Assembly (NCBI RefSeq): GCF_006715485.1
Contig: NZ_VFNH01000002.1
Location: 1,674,001 to 1,738,000 of the forward strand
Reading direction: 5' to 3'
DNA: 64,000 nt
Origin: Herbaspirillum sp. SJZ107
GTDB lineage: Bacteria > Pseudomonadota > Gammaproteobacteria > Burkholderiales > Burkholderiaceae_D
Part shown: piece after piece, positions 28,244-37,140 of the stretch
How positions within the stretch are numbered: position 1 is the first letter of the stretch
Layout of the letters: every line of letters begins with the position of its first letter
Made by a program: the position numbers and the translations under genes
Notes under the pieces: generated by a model
The model's input: the letters and a program-made list of their open reading frames with translations, nothing else
Databases searched by the model: none
What the model was told of the DNA's origin: nothing

Positions 28244-29428
28244 ATGTCCCGACACCCCGACCCACCGATTTCGCTGGCCATTTTCTGCAAAGTGGTCGAC
28301 AACTATGGCGACATCGGCATCTGCTGGCGCCTGGCGCGCCAGTTCCAGGCCGAACATGGCATCGCGGTGACGCTCTGGGTCGACGACCTGCGCAGTTTCC
28401 GGCGCATCTGCCCGGCGGTGGCCCCGGAAGCCGCCGAGCAGGTGGTCGAGGGCGTGCAGGTACGCCACTGGCAGGGCCAGGAAGGCAGCTTCACGGCGGC
28501 CGACGTGCCCGACATCGTGATCGAATTCTTCGGTGTCGAGATTCCGCCCGGCTATGTGGCTGCGATGGCGCGGCGCGAACCGCGCCCGGTCTGGATCAAC
28601 TACGAAGGCCTGAGCGCGGAAGCCTGGGTCGAGGGTTGCCACAGGCTGCCCTCGATGCACCCGCGCCTGAAGCTGACCAAGCATTTCTTTTTCCCGGGAT
28701 TCACCTCCAGCACCGGCGGCCTGCTGCGCGAGGAGGGGCTGCTCGACGTGCGCGACCGCTTCCAGGCCGACCCGGCGGCGCAGGCGGCCTTCCTTGCCGG
28801 CCTGGGCGTCACCGACGGCGAGATGGCTGCGTTCAGGGCCAGCCTGTTCTGCTATCCGCACGCACCGGTGGCACAGTTGTTCGAGGCCTGGCGCCAGGGC
28901 GAGCGCGAGGTGCTGTGCCTGGTGCCGGACGGCGTTGCGCGCGACCAGGTCGGCGCCTTCCTGGGCACCGAGCCGCATCCGGGCAGCGTTGCCACGCGCG
29001 GCCGGCTGACGGTGCGCGTGGTGCCCTTCATGCCGCAGCACGACTACGACCGCCTGTTATGGGCATGCGACCTGAATCTGGTGCGTGGCGAAGACTCCTG
29101 GGTGCGCGCGCAATGGGCCGGCAGACCCTTCGTTTGGCACATTTATCCGCAAGATGAAAACTTGCATCATGTTAAACTCCGTGCTTTCCTGGAAAAATAC
29201 ACCGGAGACGCTGGACATCTCGACAGCCTGACCGACTTTTCGCTGCACTGGAACGGTGCCGTCGAGGGCGGGCAGGAGGGGCGCGCGGCCGATTGGCCGG
29301 CGCTGTGGAGGTCCCTGCAAGCCGAACTGCCGACGCTGTCGGCCCGCGCCAGCATCTGGCAGGGCCTGATGTTGGCGAACGGCGACTTGGTGAGCAATCT
29401 GCTGAATTTCACCCGGTCGCTCCGGTAG
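28244..29428 (+). CDS. earP: EF-P arginine rhamnosyltransferase EarP
   Basis: 394 residues. EarP transfers rhamnose from dTDP-beta-L-rhamnose to Arg32 of elongation factor P. The family N-terminus with the catalytic Asp region is present (FCKVVDNYGDIGICWRL, Asp19 and Asp23 here). The C-terminal nucleotide-sugar binding segment is VRGEDSWVRAQWAGRPFVW. The target gene efp follows 65 bases later and its product has Arg32, so the pair is consistent. Together they relieve ribosome stalling at proline runs. Confidence 0.95.
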   Translation: MSRHPDPPISLAIFCKVVDNYGDIGICWRLARQFQAEHGIAVTLWVDDLRSFRRICPAVAPEAAEQVVEGVQVRHWQGQEGSFTAADVPDIVIEFFGVEIPPGYVAAMARREPRPVWINYEGLSAEAWVEGCHRLPSMHPRLKLTKHFFFPGFTSSTGGLLREEGLLDVRDRFQADPAAQAAFLAGLGVTDGEMAAFRASLFCYPHAPVAQLFEAWRQGEREVLCLVPDGVARDQVGAFLGTEPHPGSVATRGRLTVRVVPFMPQHDYDRLLWACDLNLVRGEDSWVRAQWAGRPFVWHIYPQDENLHHVKLRAFLEKYTGDAGHLDSLTDFSLHWNGAVEGGQEGRAADWPALWRSLQAELPTLSARASIWQGLMLANGDLVSNLLNFTRSLR

Positions 29429-29493
29429 GCGGCGGGTAAGGATCATGGTATGATGCTCGATTACTGCAACTCATTTTTTATCCAAAAATTTCT

Positions 29494-30069
29494 ATGAAAC
29501 CCGCAAAAGAAATCCGTGTTGGCAACATCATCATGGTCGATGAAAAGCCGTTTATCGTGCTGCGCTCCGACGTCAACGGCTCGAGCCGCACGGGCTTCAC
29601 CTACAAGTGGAAGATGAAGAATCTTCTGACCAACGCCCCGCTGGAAAACGTGTTCCGCGGCGACGACAAGTTCGACGTCGTCGTGCTGGACAAGAAGCCG
29701 GTGACCTACTCGTACTTCGCCGATCCGCTGTATGTCTTCATGGATGAAGAGTACAACCAGTACGAGATCGAAGAAGAAAACATGGGCGAAGCCATCAACT
29801 ACCTGAAAGACGGTATGGAATGCGAAGCCGTGTTCTACGACGGCAAGGCAATCTCGGTCGAACTGCCGATCACCATCGCTCGCCAGATCGTCTACACCGA
29901 GCCGGCCGTCAAGGGCAACACTTCGGGCAACGTGCTGAAGGAAGCCAAGATCGAAAACGCGATCGAAGGCAAGCAGTTCACCATTTCGGTGCCGCTGTTC
30001 GTCAACCAGGACGACACCATCGAGATCGACACCCGTACCGCCGAGTACAAGCGCGTGGTTCGCAACTGA
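29494..30069 (+). CDS. efp: Translation elongation factor P (Arg32 type)
   Basis: 191 residues in three beta-barrel domains: an N-terminal KOW-like domain (1-65), then two OB domains. The loop that reaches the peptidyl-transferase centre reads NGSSRTGF with Arg32 at its tip. That is the residue rhamnosylated by EarP, whereas lysine-type EF-P is modified by EpmA. It ends at the usual [16 protein letters not shown] tail. A strong terminator follows 20 bases after the stop. Confidence 0.97.
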   Translation: MKPAKEIRVGNIIMVDEKPFIVLRSDVNGSSRTGFTYKWKMKNLLTNAPLENVFRGDDKFDVVVLDKKPVTYSYFADPLYVFMDEEYNQYEIEEENMGEAINYLKDGMECEAVFYDGKAISVELPITIARQIVYTEPAVKGNTSGNVLKEAKIENAIEGKQFTISVPLFVNQDDTIEIDTRTAEYKRVVRN

Positions 30070-30091
30070 GTCGAATCGCTGCTTACGAAAA

Positions 30092-30120
30092 AACGCTGCC
30101 CCAGGGGCAGCGTTTTTTTT
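30092..30120. terminator. Terminator after efp, usable on both strands
   Basis: CGCTGCCC (30094-30101) and GGGCAGCG (30105-30112) form a perfect stem, with AAAA before and eight T after. It ends efp and, read leftward, the acyltransferase gene. Confidence 0.9.
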
Positions 30121-30148
30121 TGCGTTCGCGCCCGCCCGGGCACGCCAC

Positions 30149-31315
30149 TCATGCCAGGGGCTTCGACGGCAGGGCCGGCGCCGCCGCCTTGCCCATGTAG
30201 CGCCGCGTCAGCCACTGGCGCACCGGGATGTCGTAATACTTCAGGCAGGCATGGGCCAGCAGCACGCACAGCAGCAGGGTCGCCAGCGCGACCGGGGCGC
30301 CGTCGCGCAGCGTCACCTTATGGGTGACGACCCAGGCCGTGTAGGCGTACACGAAAGGGTAATGGGTTATATATAGCGGGTAGGAAATCCCGCCCAGGAA
30401 GTTGCACATGCGGGCGACCGGACCCGCGTGCACGCTGCCGCTCGCGCCCAGGTACACGACCAGGGGGAACACGGCGATGATGCAGACCGATTCGTACAGG
30501 CCATTCATCCATACCGCCTGTTCGCCGCCGAAGCGCGGCATGGCCAGCGCCGCCACGACGATCGCGCTGCTCAGCAGGAAAGCGTGACGGACCCGGCCGA
30601 CCCTGACGATGCGCGACAGCAGCAGGCCGGCAAAGAACGGATACAGCAGGCGGGTCAGGCCGAGCCGGACCTGGGCCGGATCGAGCGACCAGCCGCCGAT
30701 CACGTCGCCCTGCGGGCCGGCCACGCAGTGATGCACCAGCGCACAGCCGGCCAGGAACACGCACAGGCCCAGCGCCACCCTGGAAAACCTGCGCACCAAC
30801 AGGGCGTACAGCAGGTTGCCCACATATTCATAGAACAGCGACCACGCCGGGCCGTTCAGCGGATGCATTTCGCCCCAGCCGCGCACGTCCAGTGCCGCGC
30901 CGACCGGCAGTAGCGTCATGCCGATGAACATCAGCGCCAGCATCAGCCATAGCGGCGTGTCCTGGATTTTCGGAAACGGCACACCCTGCTGGAAGTAGAA
31001 CAGCGCGGCGCCGACCAGCATCGCGACCACGATCATCGGGTGCAGGCGGATCAGGCGCCGCTTGCAGAATTCGCCGACCGTCATGCTGCGCCAGCGGTCG
31101 TCGTAGGCGTAGCCGATGACGAAACCGGACAGCAGGAAAAAGAAATCGACCGCCAAGTAGCCGTGGTTGATGATCTGGACGAAGCGGCTGGCGGCATGCG
31201 CTTCGAACAAGTGGAAGGCCACTACCATCAGGGCGGCGACGCCGCGCAGGCCGTCGAGGATCGGATAGTGGCGTTTGCTGTCTGCAAAACTGGTGGACGC
31301 AGTCTGGGTGGTCAT
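30149..31315 (-). CDS. OafA/YrhL-type membrane acyltransferase (family 3)
   Basis: 388 residues with about ten membrane spans. The family start is present: YPILDGLRGVAALMVVAFH, with the conserved His in the first span, and FFFLLSGFVIGYAYDDRW follows. These proteins transfer acetyl or other acyl groups to sugars of O-antigen, exopolysaccharide or Nod factors. The substrate cannot be inferred because no glycan genes are near. The ATG giving MTTQTAS was chosen; an in-frame ATG 23 codons earlier adds a Cys/Met-rich stretch with no family match. It is convergent with efp and divergent from the amidase. Confidence 0.88.
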   Translation of the reverse strand: MTTQTASTSFADSKRHYPILDGLRGVAALMVVAFHLFEAHAASRFVQIINHGYLAVDFFFLLSGFVIGYAYDDRWRSMTVGEFCKRRLIRLHPMIVVAMLVGAALFYFQQGVPFPKIQDTPLWLMLALMFIGMTLLPVGAALDVRGWGEMHPLNGPAWSLFYEYVGNLLYALLVRRFSRVALGLCVFLAGCALVHHCVAGPQGDVIGGWSLDPAQVRLGLTRLLYPFFAGLLLSRIVRVGRVRHAFLLSSAIVVAALAMPRFGGEQAVWMNGLYESVCIIAVFPLVVYLGASGSVHAGPVARMCNFLGGISYPLYITHYPFVYAYTAWVVTHKVTLRDGAPVALATLLLCVLLAHACLKYYDIPVRQWLTRRYMGKAAAPALPSKPLA

Positions 31316-31450
31316 GGGCAGGGAAGTGTGGGAACGTTTCCACATTCTGCATGACAAAATATTCATTCGCAACAAAACGGACACGCATTAATTCGTGTTG
31401 CATAGGCAACTTTACTGCTATTCTTGATTTTATTTGACGCGGAGAATGGC

Positions 31451-33049
31451 ATGGATCGCAGGGATTTCGTTCGACTCGGTGTGGCTGCCGGTGCAGCTGC
31501 CGGTGTGGCCCAACTGGCTTCGGCTGCTGCCAACGGCAGTACGGCCGGCAGTGCCATCCTCGAGGCGGGCGTGCAGGAACAACAGGCGCAGATGGCGGCC
31601 GGCAAGCTGAGCTCGAAAGCCCTGGTGCAGCAATATCTGGCCCGCATCGCGGCCATCGACAAGGCTGGTCCGACGCTCCGCGCCGTGATCGAGCTGAATC
31701 CTGATGCGCTGGCGATTGCCGAATCGCTGGACCGCGAGCGCAAGGCCGGCAAAGTGCGCGGACCGCTGCACGGCATCCCGGTGCTGATCAAGGACAATAT
31801 CGCGACCGCGGACAAGATGAGCACTAGCGCCGGGTCGCTGGCGCTGGACGGCGTACGCGCCAGCAAGGATGCCTACGTCGCGCAAAAGCTGCGCGAGGCC
31901 GGCGCTGTCATCCTCGGCAAGACCAACCTGTCCGAATGGGCCAACATGCGCTCGACCCATTCGGTCAGCGGCTGGAGCGGACGCGGCGGCCAGACCCGCA
32001 ATCCGTATGCGCTCGACCGCAACACCAGCGGTTCCAGCTCCGGCTCGGGCGCGGCGATGGCGGCCAGCCTGGCGACGCTGGCGATCGGCACCGAAACCGA
32101 CGGCTCGATCGTGTCGCCGGCTTCGACCTGCGGCATCGTCGGCATCAAGCCGACCCTGGGCCTGGTCAGCCGCAGCGGCATCATCCCGATCGCGCATTCG
32201 CAGGACACGGCCGGCCCGATGACGCGCAGCGTGGCAGACGCCGCGCTGCTCTTGAGCGCCCTGTGCGGCGTCGACACGGCCGACGAGGCCACCGGCGCCA
32301 GCCGCGGCAAGTCCGCCGACTATGCCCGGGCCCTGCGCAAGGATGGCCTGCAGGGCAAGCGCATCGGCGTGGCGCGCAATTTCTTCGGCAGCGCCACGGC
32401 GATCGACGCCCTGATCGAGAAGGAGCTGGCGGTGCTGAAGGCGCAGGGCGCGATCCTGGTCGACGTGCAGGTGCCGAACACCGACAAGTACAACGACAGC
32501 GAACTCGAGGTGCTGCTGGGCGAATTCCGCCCCGACCTCGAAGCCTACTTGGCAGCTTATGCCGCCCATGCGCCGGTCAAGACCATGGCCGACGTCATTG
32601 CCTTCAATGAAAAGAACGCGGCGCGCGAGCTGCAGCACTTCGGCCAGGAACACCTGGTCGCGGCCCAGGCCAAGCCGGGCCTGCAGGACAAGGCTTACCG
32701 CGAAGCGCTGGCCAACAACCGCCGCTATGCGCGTGAAGAGGGGATCGACAAGATCATGCGCGAGGAAAAGCTGGATGCATTGGTGGCGCCCACCGGCGGC
32801 GTGGCCTGGCTGACCGACTACATCAACGGCGACCACTACGGCGGCAGCTTCTCGTCGCCGGCGGCGGTGGCGGGCTATCCGCACGTGACGGTGCCGGCCG
32901 GCTACGTGCACGGCTTGCCGGTCGGCCTGTCCTTCGTCGGCGGCGCCTGGAGCGAGGCGACGCTGATCGGGATGGCGTATGCCTACGAGCAGGCGACGCT
33001 GCACCGCCGGGCGCCGGCTTTCCCGGCGTCCGTCAACGTCAAGGCTTAA
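31451..33049 (+). CDS. Tat-exported amidase-signature enzyme
   Basis: 532 residues. The N-terminus MDRRDFVRLGVAAGAAAG is a twin-arginine signal, so it probably acts in the periplasm. The amidase-signature catalytic set is intact: Lys in LIKDNIATADKM, the Ser-rich GSSSGSGAAMAAS, and the nucleophilic Ser in TETDGSIVSPAS. It hydrolyses an amide bond, but the substrate is unknown. The start was placed at the ATG of the Tat motif rather than nine codons upstream. The stop overlaps that of the convergent lipoprotein gene by three bases. Confidence 0.9.
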   Translation: MDRRDFVRLGVAAGAAAGVAQLASAAANGSTAGSAILEAGVQEQQAQMAAGKLSSKALVQQYLARIAAIDKAGPTLRAVIELNPDALAIAESLDRERKAGKVRGPLHGIPVLIKDNIATADKMSTSAGSLALDGVRASKDAYVAQKLREAGAVILGKTNLSEWANMRSTHSVSGWSGRGGQTRNPYALDRNTSGSSSGSGAAMAASLATLAIGTETDGSIVSPASTCGIVGIKPTLGLVSRSGIIPIAHSQDTAGPMTRSVADAALLLSALCGVDTADEATGASRGKSADYARALRKDGLQGKRIGVARNFFGSATAIDALIEKELAVLKAQGAILVDVQVPNTDKYNDSELEVLLGEFRPDLEAYLAAYAAHAPVKTMADVIAFNEKNAARELQHFGQEHLVAAQAKPGLQDKAYREALANNRRYAREEGIDKIMREEKLDALVAPTGGVAWLTDYINGDHYGGSFSSPAAVAGYPHVTVPAGYVHGLPVGLSFVGGAWSEATLIGMAYAYEQATLHRRAPAFPASVNVKA

Positions 33050-33558
33050 TCGGCAGCCTGCTTGGCCTTGGTGAACACCGGGCCCCACAGCGGGTGGCCG
33101 TGTTCGCCGGGTGCCAGGTCGAACGAGGGATCGAGGCGCAAGGCCTTGTCGAAGGCCTGGCGGCACTGGGCCGGGCGCGCCGTCACGCAATAGCTGAAGG
33201 CGGTGTACTTGAGCGCGCTCAGGCGCGTCGCCAGCGGACCGTTGTTCAGGTCGCGCGCGCCCAGGCGCCTGATGGCGCCGTTGTAATCGCCTTCGTCGTA
33301 CATGCGGATGCCTTCGCGCAGGCCGTCGCTTTCCTTCGGCCCGTCGTCGCGCTCGCGCTCGCGGCTGCGTTCCTTGGGACGTGCCGGCTGGTTGGGCGAG
33401 CGGTCGATCACGGTGACGGCTTTCGGGTGGCTGCCATTGCGGGCCGGCTTGCTGTCGAAGATCGGGTACTCGGCGCAGCCGCTCGCCAAAACGGCGAGCA
33501 GGGCGGCGGCCGGCAGTGTGCGTGTGAGTGTAGTCATGGGCATCATGCGCGCTTTCAT
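33046..33558 (-). CDS. TssQ-like type VI secretion-associated lipoprotein
   Basis: 170 residues. A signal peptide ends in a lipobox (LAVLASGC), so the mature protein is a lipoprotein starting at Cys28. A charged linker (RERERDDGPKE) leads to a TPR-like region (about 80-150: YDEGDYNGAIRRL, AFDKALRLDPSFDL) and a C-terminal HPLWGPVF motif. I recognise this as the TssQ family linked to type VI secretion in Burkholderiales. The start codon overlaps the stop of the upstream pseudokinase-PEGA gene (ATGA), so translation is coupled. No other T6SS genes lie in this window. Confidence 0.65.
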   Translation of the reverse strand: MKARMMPMTTLTRTLPAAALLAVLASGCAEYPIFDSKPARNGSHPKAVTVIDRSPNQPARPKERSRERERDDGPKESDGLREGIRMYDEGDYNGAIRRLGARDLNNGPLATRLSALKYTAFSYCVTARPAQCRQAFDKALRLDPSFDLAPGEHGHPLWGPVFTKAKQAAD

Positions 33559-35123
33559 TCTGCGGCGCTGAAGTCGACGACGATGCGGCCGTCGCCGGCG
33601 GACGTGTCGACCTCGAGCACGCGTTCCTGGAAATTCGGATTGGTCACGCGGACCGTGTGGCGTCCCGGCGGCAACTGCAGGCGCTTGATCGGCGGGCTGA
33701 CGCCGCGGTCGACGCCGTCCACGTAGACGGTGCCCCAGGGCTGGATTTGCAGCTGGTAGGTGGCGCTGGCGTTGGGGTTGGGGTTGGCTGTGCCGGCCGC
33801 GGCCGGGGCCGTGGCGCCGGTGCCGGCCGGCATTGCCGGTAGCGGCCGCGCAGGGAGGATGCCCGGCGTTGCGGCCGGTGCGACACCTGCAGCTGCCGGC
33901 GGCTGTGCAGGCAGGGCGTTCGGGTCCTGCGCTGAAGTGGATGGGGCGGGCTGGACGGCCGGGTTGGTTGCCGGTGGCGCAGGCGCAGTCGTGGCGTCCG
34001 CCGCGGCGGCGGGAACGTTGGCCTCTGCAGGGGCCTGGGGGACGGCCTGGTCCTGCGGTGCAGCCGGCGCAGGCTGCTCATGTGGGGCCTTGTTGGGCAG
34101 CAGAGCATAGCCGGCGAGGACCATGGCCGCCAGGAGCGCGACGATGGGCCAGCGCGGCCGGCGGACCGGAGCCGCGGCCTGGGTGCCGGGGTGGGGCTGG
34201 GCGGGCGGCGCGGCGGGCGCCGCTGCCGCAGGTGCTGCCGCAGTCGCTGCAGTCGCCGCAGCCGTGCTGCTGGTGTTCGTTGCAGGCCTTTCGCTGCCTT
34301 TGCCGTCCGCGCTGGCGCGCAGCGCGTGGGCGGGGATGGCGGCTTCCGTTGGTTTCGGCTGGATATGCGGCTGCGGCATCGGGGCCGGCTTCGTCACCGG
34401 CGCGGGTTCGGTCACCGGAACAGGCTCAGCCACCGGGGCCGGTTCAGCCATCGGGACTGGTTCGGCCACCGGGAGCGGTTCAGGCAACGGGGGCGGCTCA
34501 GTCACCGCGGCCGGCTCAGCTGCCGGCGGGGATGGTTCCACCACGGGCGCCGGTTCTATCACCGGGACCGGTTCAGCAACCGCGGCTGGCTCAGCAACCG
34601 CGGCCGGCTCAGCCGGCGGGTCCGCCAGCTCCGACAAGGGCGGCGGCGGCGGCAGCGGCGCCGACCCCGGCGGCACGATGCCGAGGATGTCGCGCAGTTC
34701 CGCGACGGTTTGCGGGCGCTGCGCCGGATCGGGATCCATGCAGCGGTCGACTGCCGCGAGCAGGGTCTCGCTGTAGCCGTCGAGGCCGCGGCCGCGCAGC
34801 GGGCCGCTCGGCAGCAGTTCCTGCGTGATCGCGTAATGGATCAGCCTGGCGAGTGCAGCGAGGTCGTCGGCTTCGCTGGGCGCGGGATCGCTGGCGATCG
34901 ACGGCAGCAGCAGCGGCTGGCCATTCTGGTGGAACACGACGGTGTCGGCAGTGATGACGCGATGCGGCATCTCCATCGCGTACTGGCGTTCGAGGGCCTG
35001 CAGCAGCTGGCGGAAGAGTTTGCGGCACCAGGCTTCGGTCACTTCGCCGTGCGCATGCTCGACGATGTCCCTGACGCTGCGGCCTTCCGTCCTCTCTTGC
35101 CCGGTTGTTGTTGAGCTGATCAT
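33555..35123 (-). CDS. Pseudokinase-membrane-PEGA fusion protein
   Basis: 522 residues. Residues about 15-150 resemble the C-lobe of a Ser/Thr kinase: HRVITADTVVF replaces the HRD catalytic loop, no DFG is seen, and the end ADDLAALARLIHYA and DPDPAQRPQTVAELRDIL is typical. The N-lobe and its ATP-binding Lys are absent, so it should be catalytically dead. A Pro/Ala/Val/Glu-rich repeat region (about 155-325), a membrane helix (PIVALLAAMVLAGYALL) and a second Pro/Ala linker follow. A PEGA-like beta domain (about 455-522, with VYVDGVDRGVSPP) lies outside. It is coupled to the TssQ-like gene and may be a regulator or scaffold of type VI secretion. Confidence 0.7.
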   Translation of the reverse strand: MISSTTTGQERTEGRSVRDIVEHAHGEVTEAWCRKLFRQLLQALERQYAMEMPHRVITADTVVFHQNGQPLLLPSIASDPAPSEADDLAALARLIHYAITQELLPSGPLRGRGLDGYSETLLAAVDRCMDPDPAQRPQTVAELRDILGIVPPGSAPLPPPPPLSELADPPAEPAAVAEPAAVAEPVPVIEPAPVVEPSPPAAEPAAVTEPPPLPEPLPVAEPVPMAEPAPVAEPVPVTEPAPVTKPAPMPQPHIQPKPTEAAIPAHALRASADGKGSERPATNTSSTAAATAATAAAPAAAAPAAPPAQPHPGTQAAAPVRRPRWPIVALLAAMVLAGYALLPNKAPHEQPAPAAPQDQAVPQAPAEANVPAAAADATTAPAPPATNPAVQPAPSTSAQDPNALPAQPPAAAGVAPAATPGILPARPLPAMPAGTGATAPAAAGTANPNPNASATYQLQIQPWGTVYVDGVDRGVSPPIKRLQLPPGRHTVRVTNPNFQERVLEVDTSAGDGRIVVDFSAAE

Positions 35124-35237
35124 TTTACTAATGCTCCTTTAGCAAAATGATGCCAGAACTGCTGAGCTGCCGCCCGGAAATCATTTCAACCGTGCGCGGC
35201 TTTTACAGTTGTTACAAATTCCGGGTCATGATCCTGC

Positions 35238-36659
35238 TCAGACCTCGATGAAACGCATCTTGAAATTGCGGCCTTTGACGCTGCCGTAGTCGGGGCCGAG
35301 CGGGTTGTTGGCGTTCAGGCGCTGGTAGGCCTGGTGCGCCACACTGCGTTCGATGGCAACGTAGCTCATGAATTCGAGGATGTTGATCTTGCCGACCTGT
35401 TCCTTGGTCAGGCCGGCATCCTTGGCCAGCGCGCCCATCAGGTCGCCCGGACGCAGCTTGTCCTTCTTGCCGCCGGCGAAGCACAGCGTGACCATCGGCG
35501 CCAGCGCGGCCAGTTCGTCGGCGGGGACGTCGACGTCGTCGAGTTCGGCCAGCGGATGCCACTCGGCGGACTGGCCCTGCAGGTCTTCGATCAGGCGCAC
35601 GAAGCGTTTTTCGTTGGGCGCGGACAGGGTCACCGCCAGGCCGGTCTCGCCGGCACGGCCGGTGCGGCCGACGCGGTGCACGTGCACTTCCGGGTCCTTG
35701 GAGACGTCGACGTTCAGCACCAGTTCCAGCCCGGCGACGTCGATGCCGCGCGCGGCGACGTCGGTGGCCACCAGGACCGAGCAGCTGCGGTTGGCGAACA
35801 GCACCAGGGTCTCGTCGCGCTCGCGCTGTTCCAGTTCGCCGTACAGCGCCAGCGCCGCAAAGCCTTTGCCGCGCAGGTAGTCGACCACTTCGCGGCAGCG
35901 CGCCTTGGTGTTGCAGAAGGCGATCGCCGAGCCCGGGCGGATATGGCGCAGCACGCGCGCCGCCGCTTCTTCGCGGCCCTCGAAGCCGATTTCGTAGAAG
36001 CGCTGCTCGATCTGGGCCGGTACGTGGCGCGTTTCGACCGCGACTTCTTCCGGATTGTTCAGGAACAGCGCGGTGGCTTCGCGGATGTCGTCGGGGTAGG
36101 TGGCCGAGAACAGCAGGGTCTGGCGGCGCGCCGGGCATTCGCGCACGATGGCCGCGATCTCGTCGTAGAAGCCCATGTCGGTCATGCGGTCGGCCTCGTC
36201 CAGCACCAGTGTGCGCAGGCGCGCCAGGTCGAGGGTCTTGCGCTGCAGGTGGTCGCGGATGCGGCCCGGCGTGCCGACCACGATGTGGGCGCCGAATTCG
36301 AGCGTGGCGATCTGCGGGCGCATCGGGATGCCGCCGGTGAGCGTCACGATCTTGACGTTACCGATGCCGCGCGCCAGCCGGCGCAGTTCGTTCGCGACCT
36401 GGTCGGCCAGCTCGCGCGTCGGGCACATCACCATGCCCTGCACCGCGAACAGCGTCGGGTTCAGGCCCAGCAGCATGCCGATGCCGAAGGCGGCGGTCTT
36501 GCCGCTGCCGGTCTTGGCCTGGGCGATCAGGTCGCGTCCGGCCAGCGCCAGGGGCAGGGTGGATGCCTGCACCGGCGTCATCTGGGTATAGCCGAGCTGG
36601 GTCAGGTTGGCCAGGAAGCGCGGATCGAGCTGGAGGGAGGAGAATGCGGTATCGGTCAT
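35238..36659 (-). CDS. dbpA: ATP-dependent RNA helicase DbpA
   Basis: 473 residues. DEAD-box core: Q motif (TPVQASTLP), Walker A (AKTGSGKT), DEAD (VLDEADRM), SAT (FSATYP) and HRVGRTGR. The C-terminal RNA-binding domain (about 400-473, from VTLCFAGGKKDKLRPGDLMG) is the one that in DbpA binds hairpin 92 of 23S rRNA, so the role is large-subunit assembly. The ATG giving MTDTAFSS was chosen over a far-upstream start whose 67 residues overlap the next gene and have no helicase match. Confidence 0.95.
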   Translation of the reverse strand: MTDTAFSSLQLDPRFLANLTQLGYTQMTPVQASTLPLALAGRDLIAQAKTGSGKTAAFGIGMLLGLNPTLFAVQGMVMCPTRELADQVANELRRLARGIGNVKIVTLTGGIPMRPQIATLEFGAHIVVGTPGRIRDHLQRKTLDLARLRTLVLDEADRMTDMGFYDEIAAIVRECPARRQTLLFSATYPDDIREATALFLNNPEEVAVETRHVPAQIEQRFYEIGFEGREEAAARVLRHIRPGSAIAFCNTKARCREVVDYLRGKGFAALALYGELEQRERDETLVLFANRSCSVLVATDVAARGIDVAGLELVLNVDVSKDPEVHVHRVGRTGRAGETGLAVTLSAPNEKRFVRLIEDLQGQSAEWHPLAELDDVDVPADELAALAPMVTLCFAGGKKDKLRPGDLMGALAKDAGLTKEQVGKINILEFMSYVAIERSVAHQAYQRLNANNPLGPDYGSVKGRNFKMRFIEV

Positions 36660-36684
36660 GGCATGAACCGCGGGTGCGGCTGGA

Positions 36685-36924
36685 TTAGGTATCCGGTTGC
36701 CAGATCGGCAGGCCGGTGAGGTCAAGATTCGGGTCGCGCTGCCACACGGGCAGGCCGCTGGCGTCGGTTTCTTCGAGCAGCGAAATCTGCTCCTGCTTGA
36801 GCGCGATCCGGCGCGGGCGCGGACCACCGCGCTTCGGCTCGGGAGGAAGGACAACGGCATCGTCCTGGCCCGCCGGTTCGAAACCCGGCAAATCGAAGGT
36901 CGCGTTGTCTTTCTTGTCTCTCAT
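36685..36924 (-). CDS. Small conserved hypothetical protein
   Basis: 79 residues, charged and probably disordered, with no membrane span. It ends with two similar halves: GLPVWQRDPNLDL and GLPIWQPDT. An RPRRIALKQEQISLLEE stretch in the middle is likely helical. The repeated GLPxWQ motif looks conserved by design, possibly a short peptide ligand. It lies 25 bases upstream of dbpA on the same strand, suggesting cotranscription and a possible RNA-related role. Function unknown. Confidence 0.55.
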   Translation of the reverse strand: MRDKKDNATFDLPGFEPAGQDDAVVLPPEPKRGGPRPRRIALKQEQISLLEETDASGLPVWQRDPNLDLTGLPIWQPDT

Positions 36925-36951
36925 GCGCTCTGTACTGCTAACGGCTCGCTC

Positions 36952-36983
36952 AAAAAACAAAGCCCAACTACAAGAGTCGGGCT
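36952..36983 (-). terminator. Terminator of the initiator tRNA gene
   Basis: Read leftward, AGCCCGACT and AGTTGGGCT pair with one G-T wobble around a 5-base loop and run into TTGTTTTTT. It lies 16 bases behind the tRNA 3' end. Confidence 0.8.
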
Positions 36984-36998
36984 CGTTTTAAAGAATTC

Positions 36999-37075
36999 TG
37001 GTTGCGGGGACAGGATTTGAACCTGTGACCTTCGGGTTATGAGCCCGACGAGCTGCCAGACTGCTCCACCCCGCG
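36999..37075 (-). tRNA. Initiator tRNA-fMet (CAT)
   Basis: 77 bases with encoded CCA. The first base C faces A at the end of the acceptor stem (CGCGGGG against CCCCGCA), the mismatch that marks initiator tRNA. The anticodon stem has three G-C pairs (TCGGG, loop CTCATAA, CCCGA). A promoter and terminator of its own flank it. Confidence 0.97.
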
Positions 37076-37087
37076 TCTGAGAACGCT

Positions 37088-37116
37088 ATTGTATAACAAT
37101 CGACCTGACGGTGCAA
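37088..37116 (-). promoter_or_regulatory. Sigma-70 promoter of tRNA-fMet
   Basis: Read leftward, TTGCAC (37116-37111) and TACAAT (37093-37088) are separated by 17 bases and start about 13 bases before the tRNA. Confidence 0.75.
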
Positions 37117-37140
37117 ATCGAGTTTCCGCACTGATCATCG

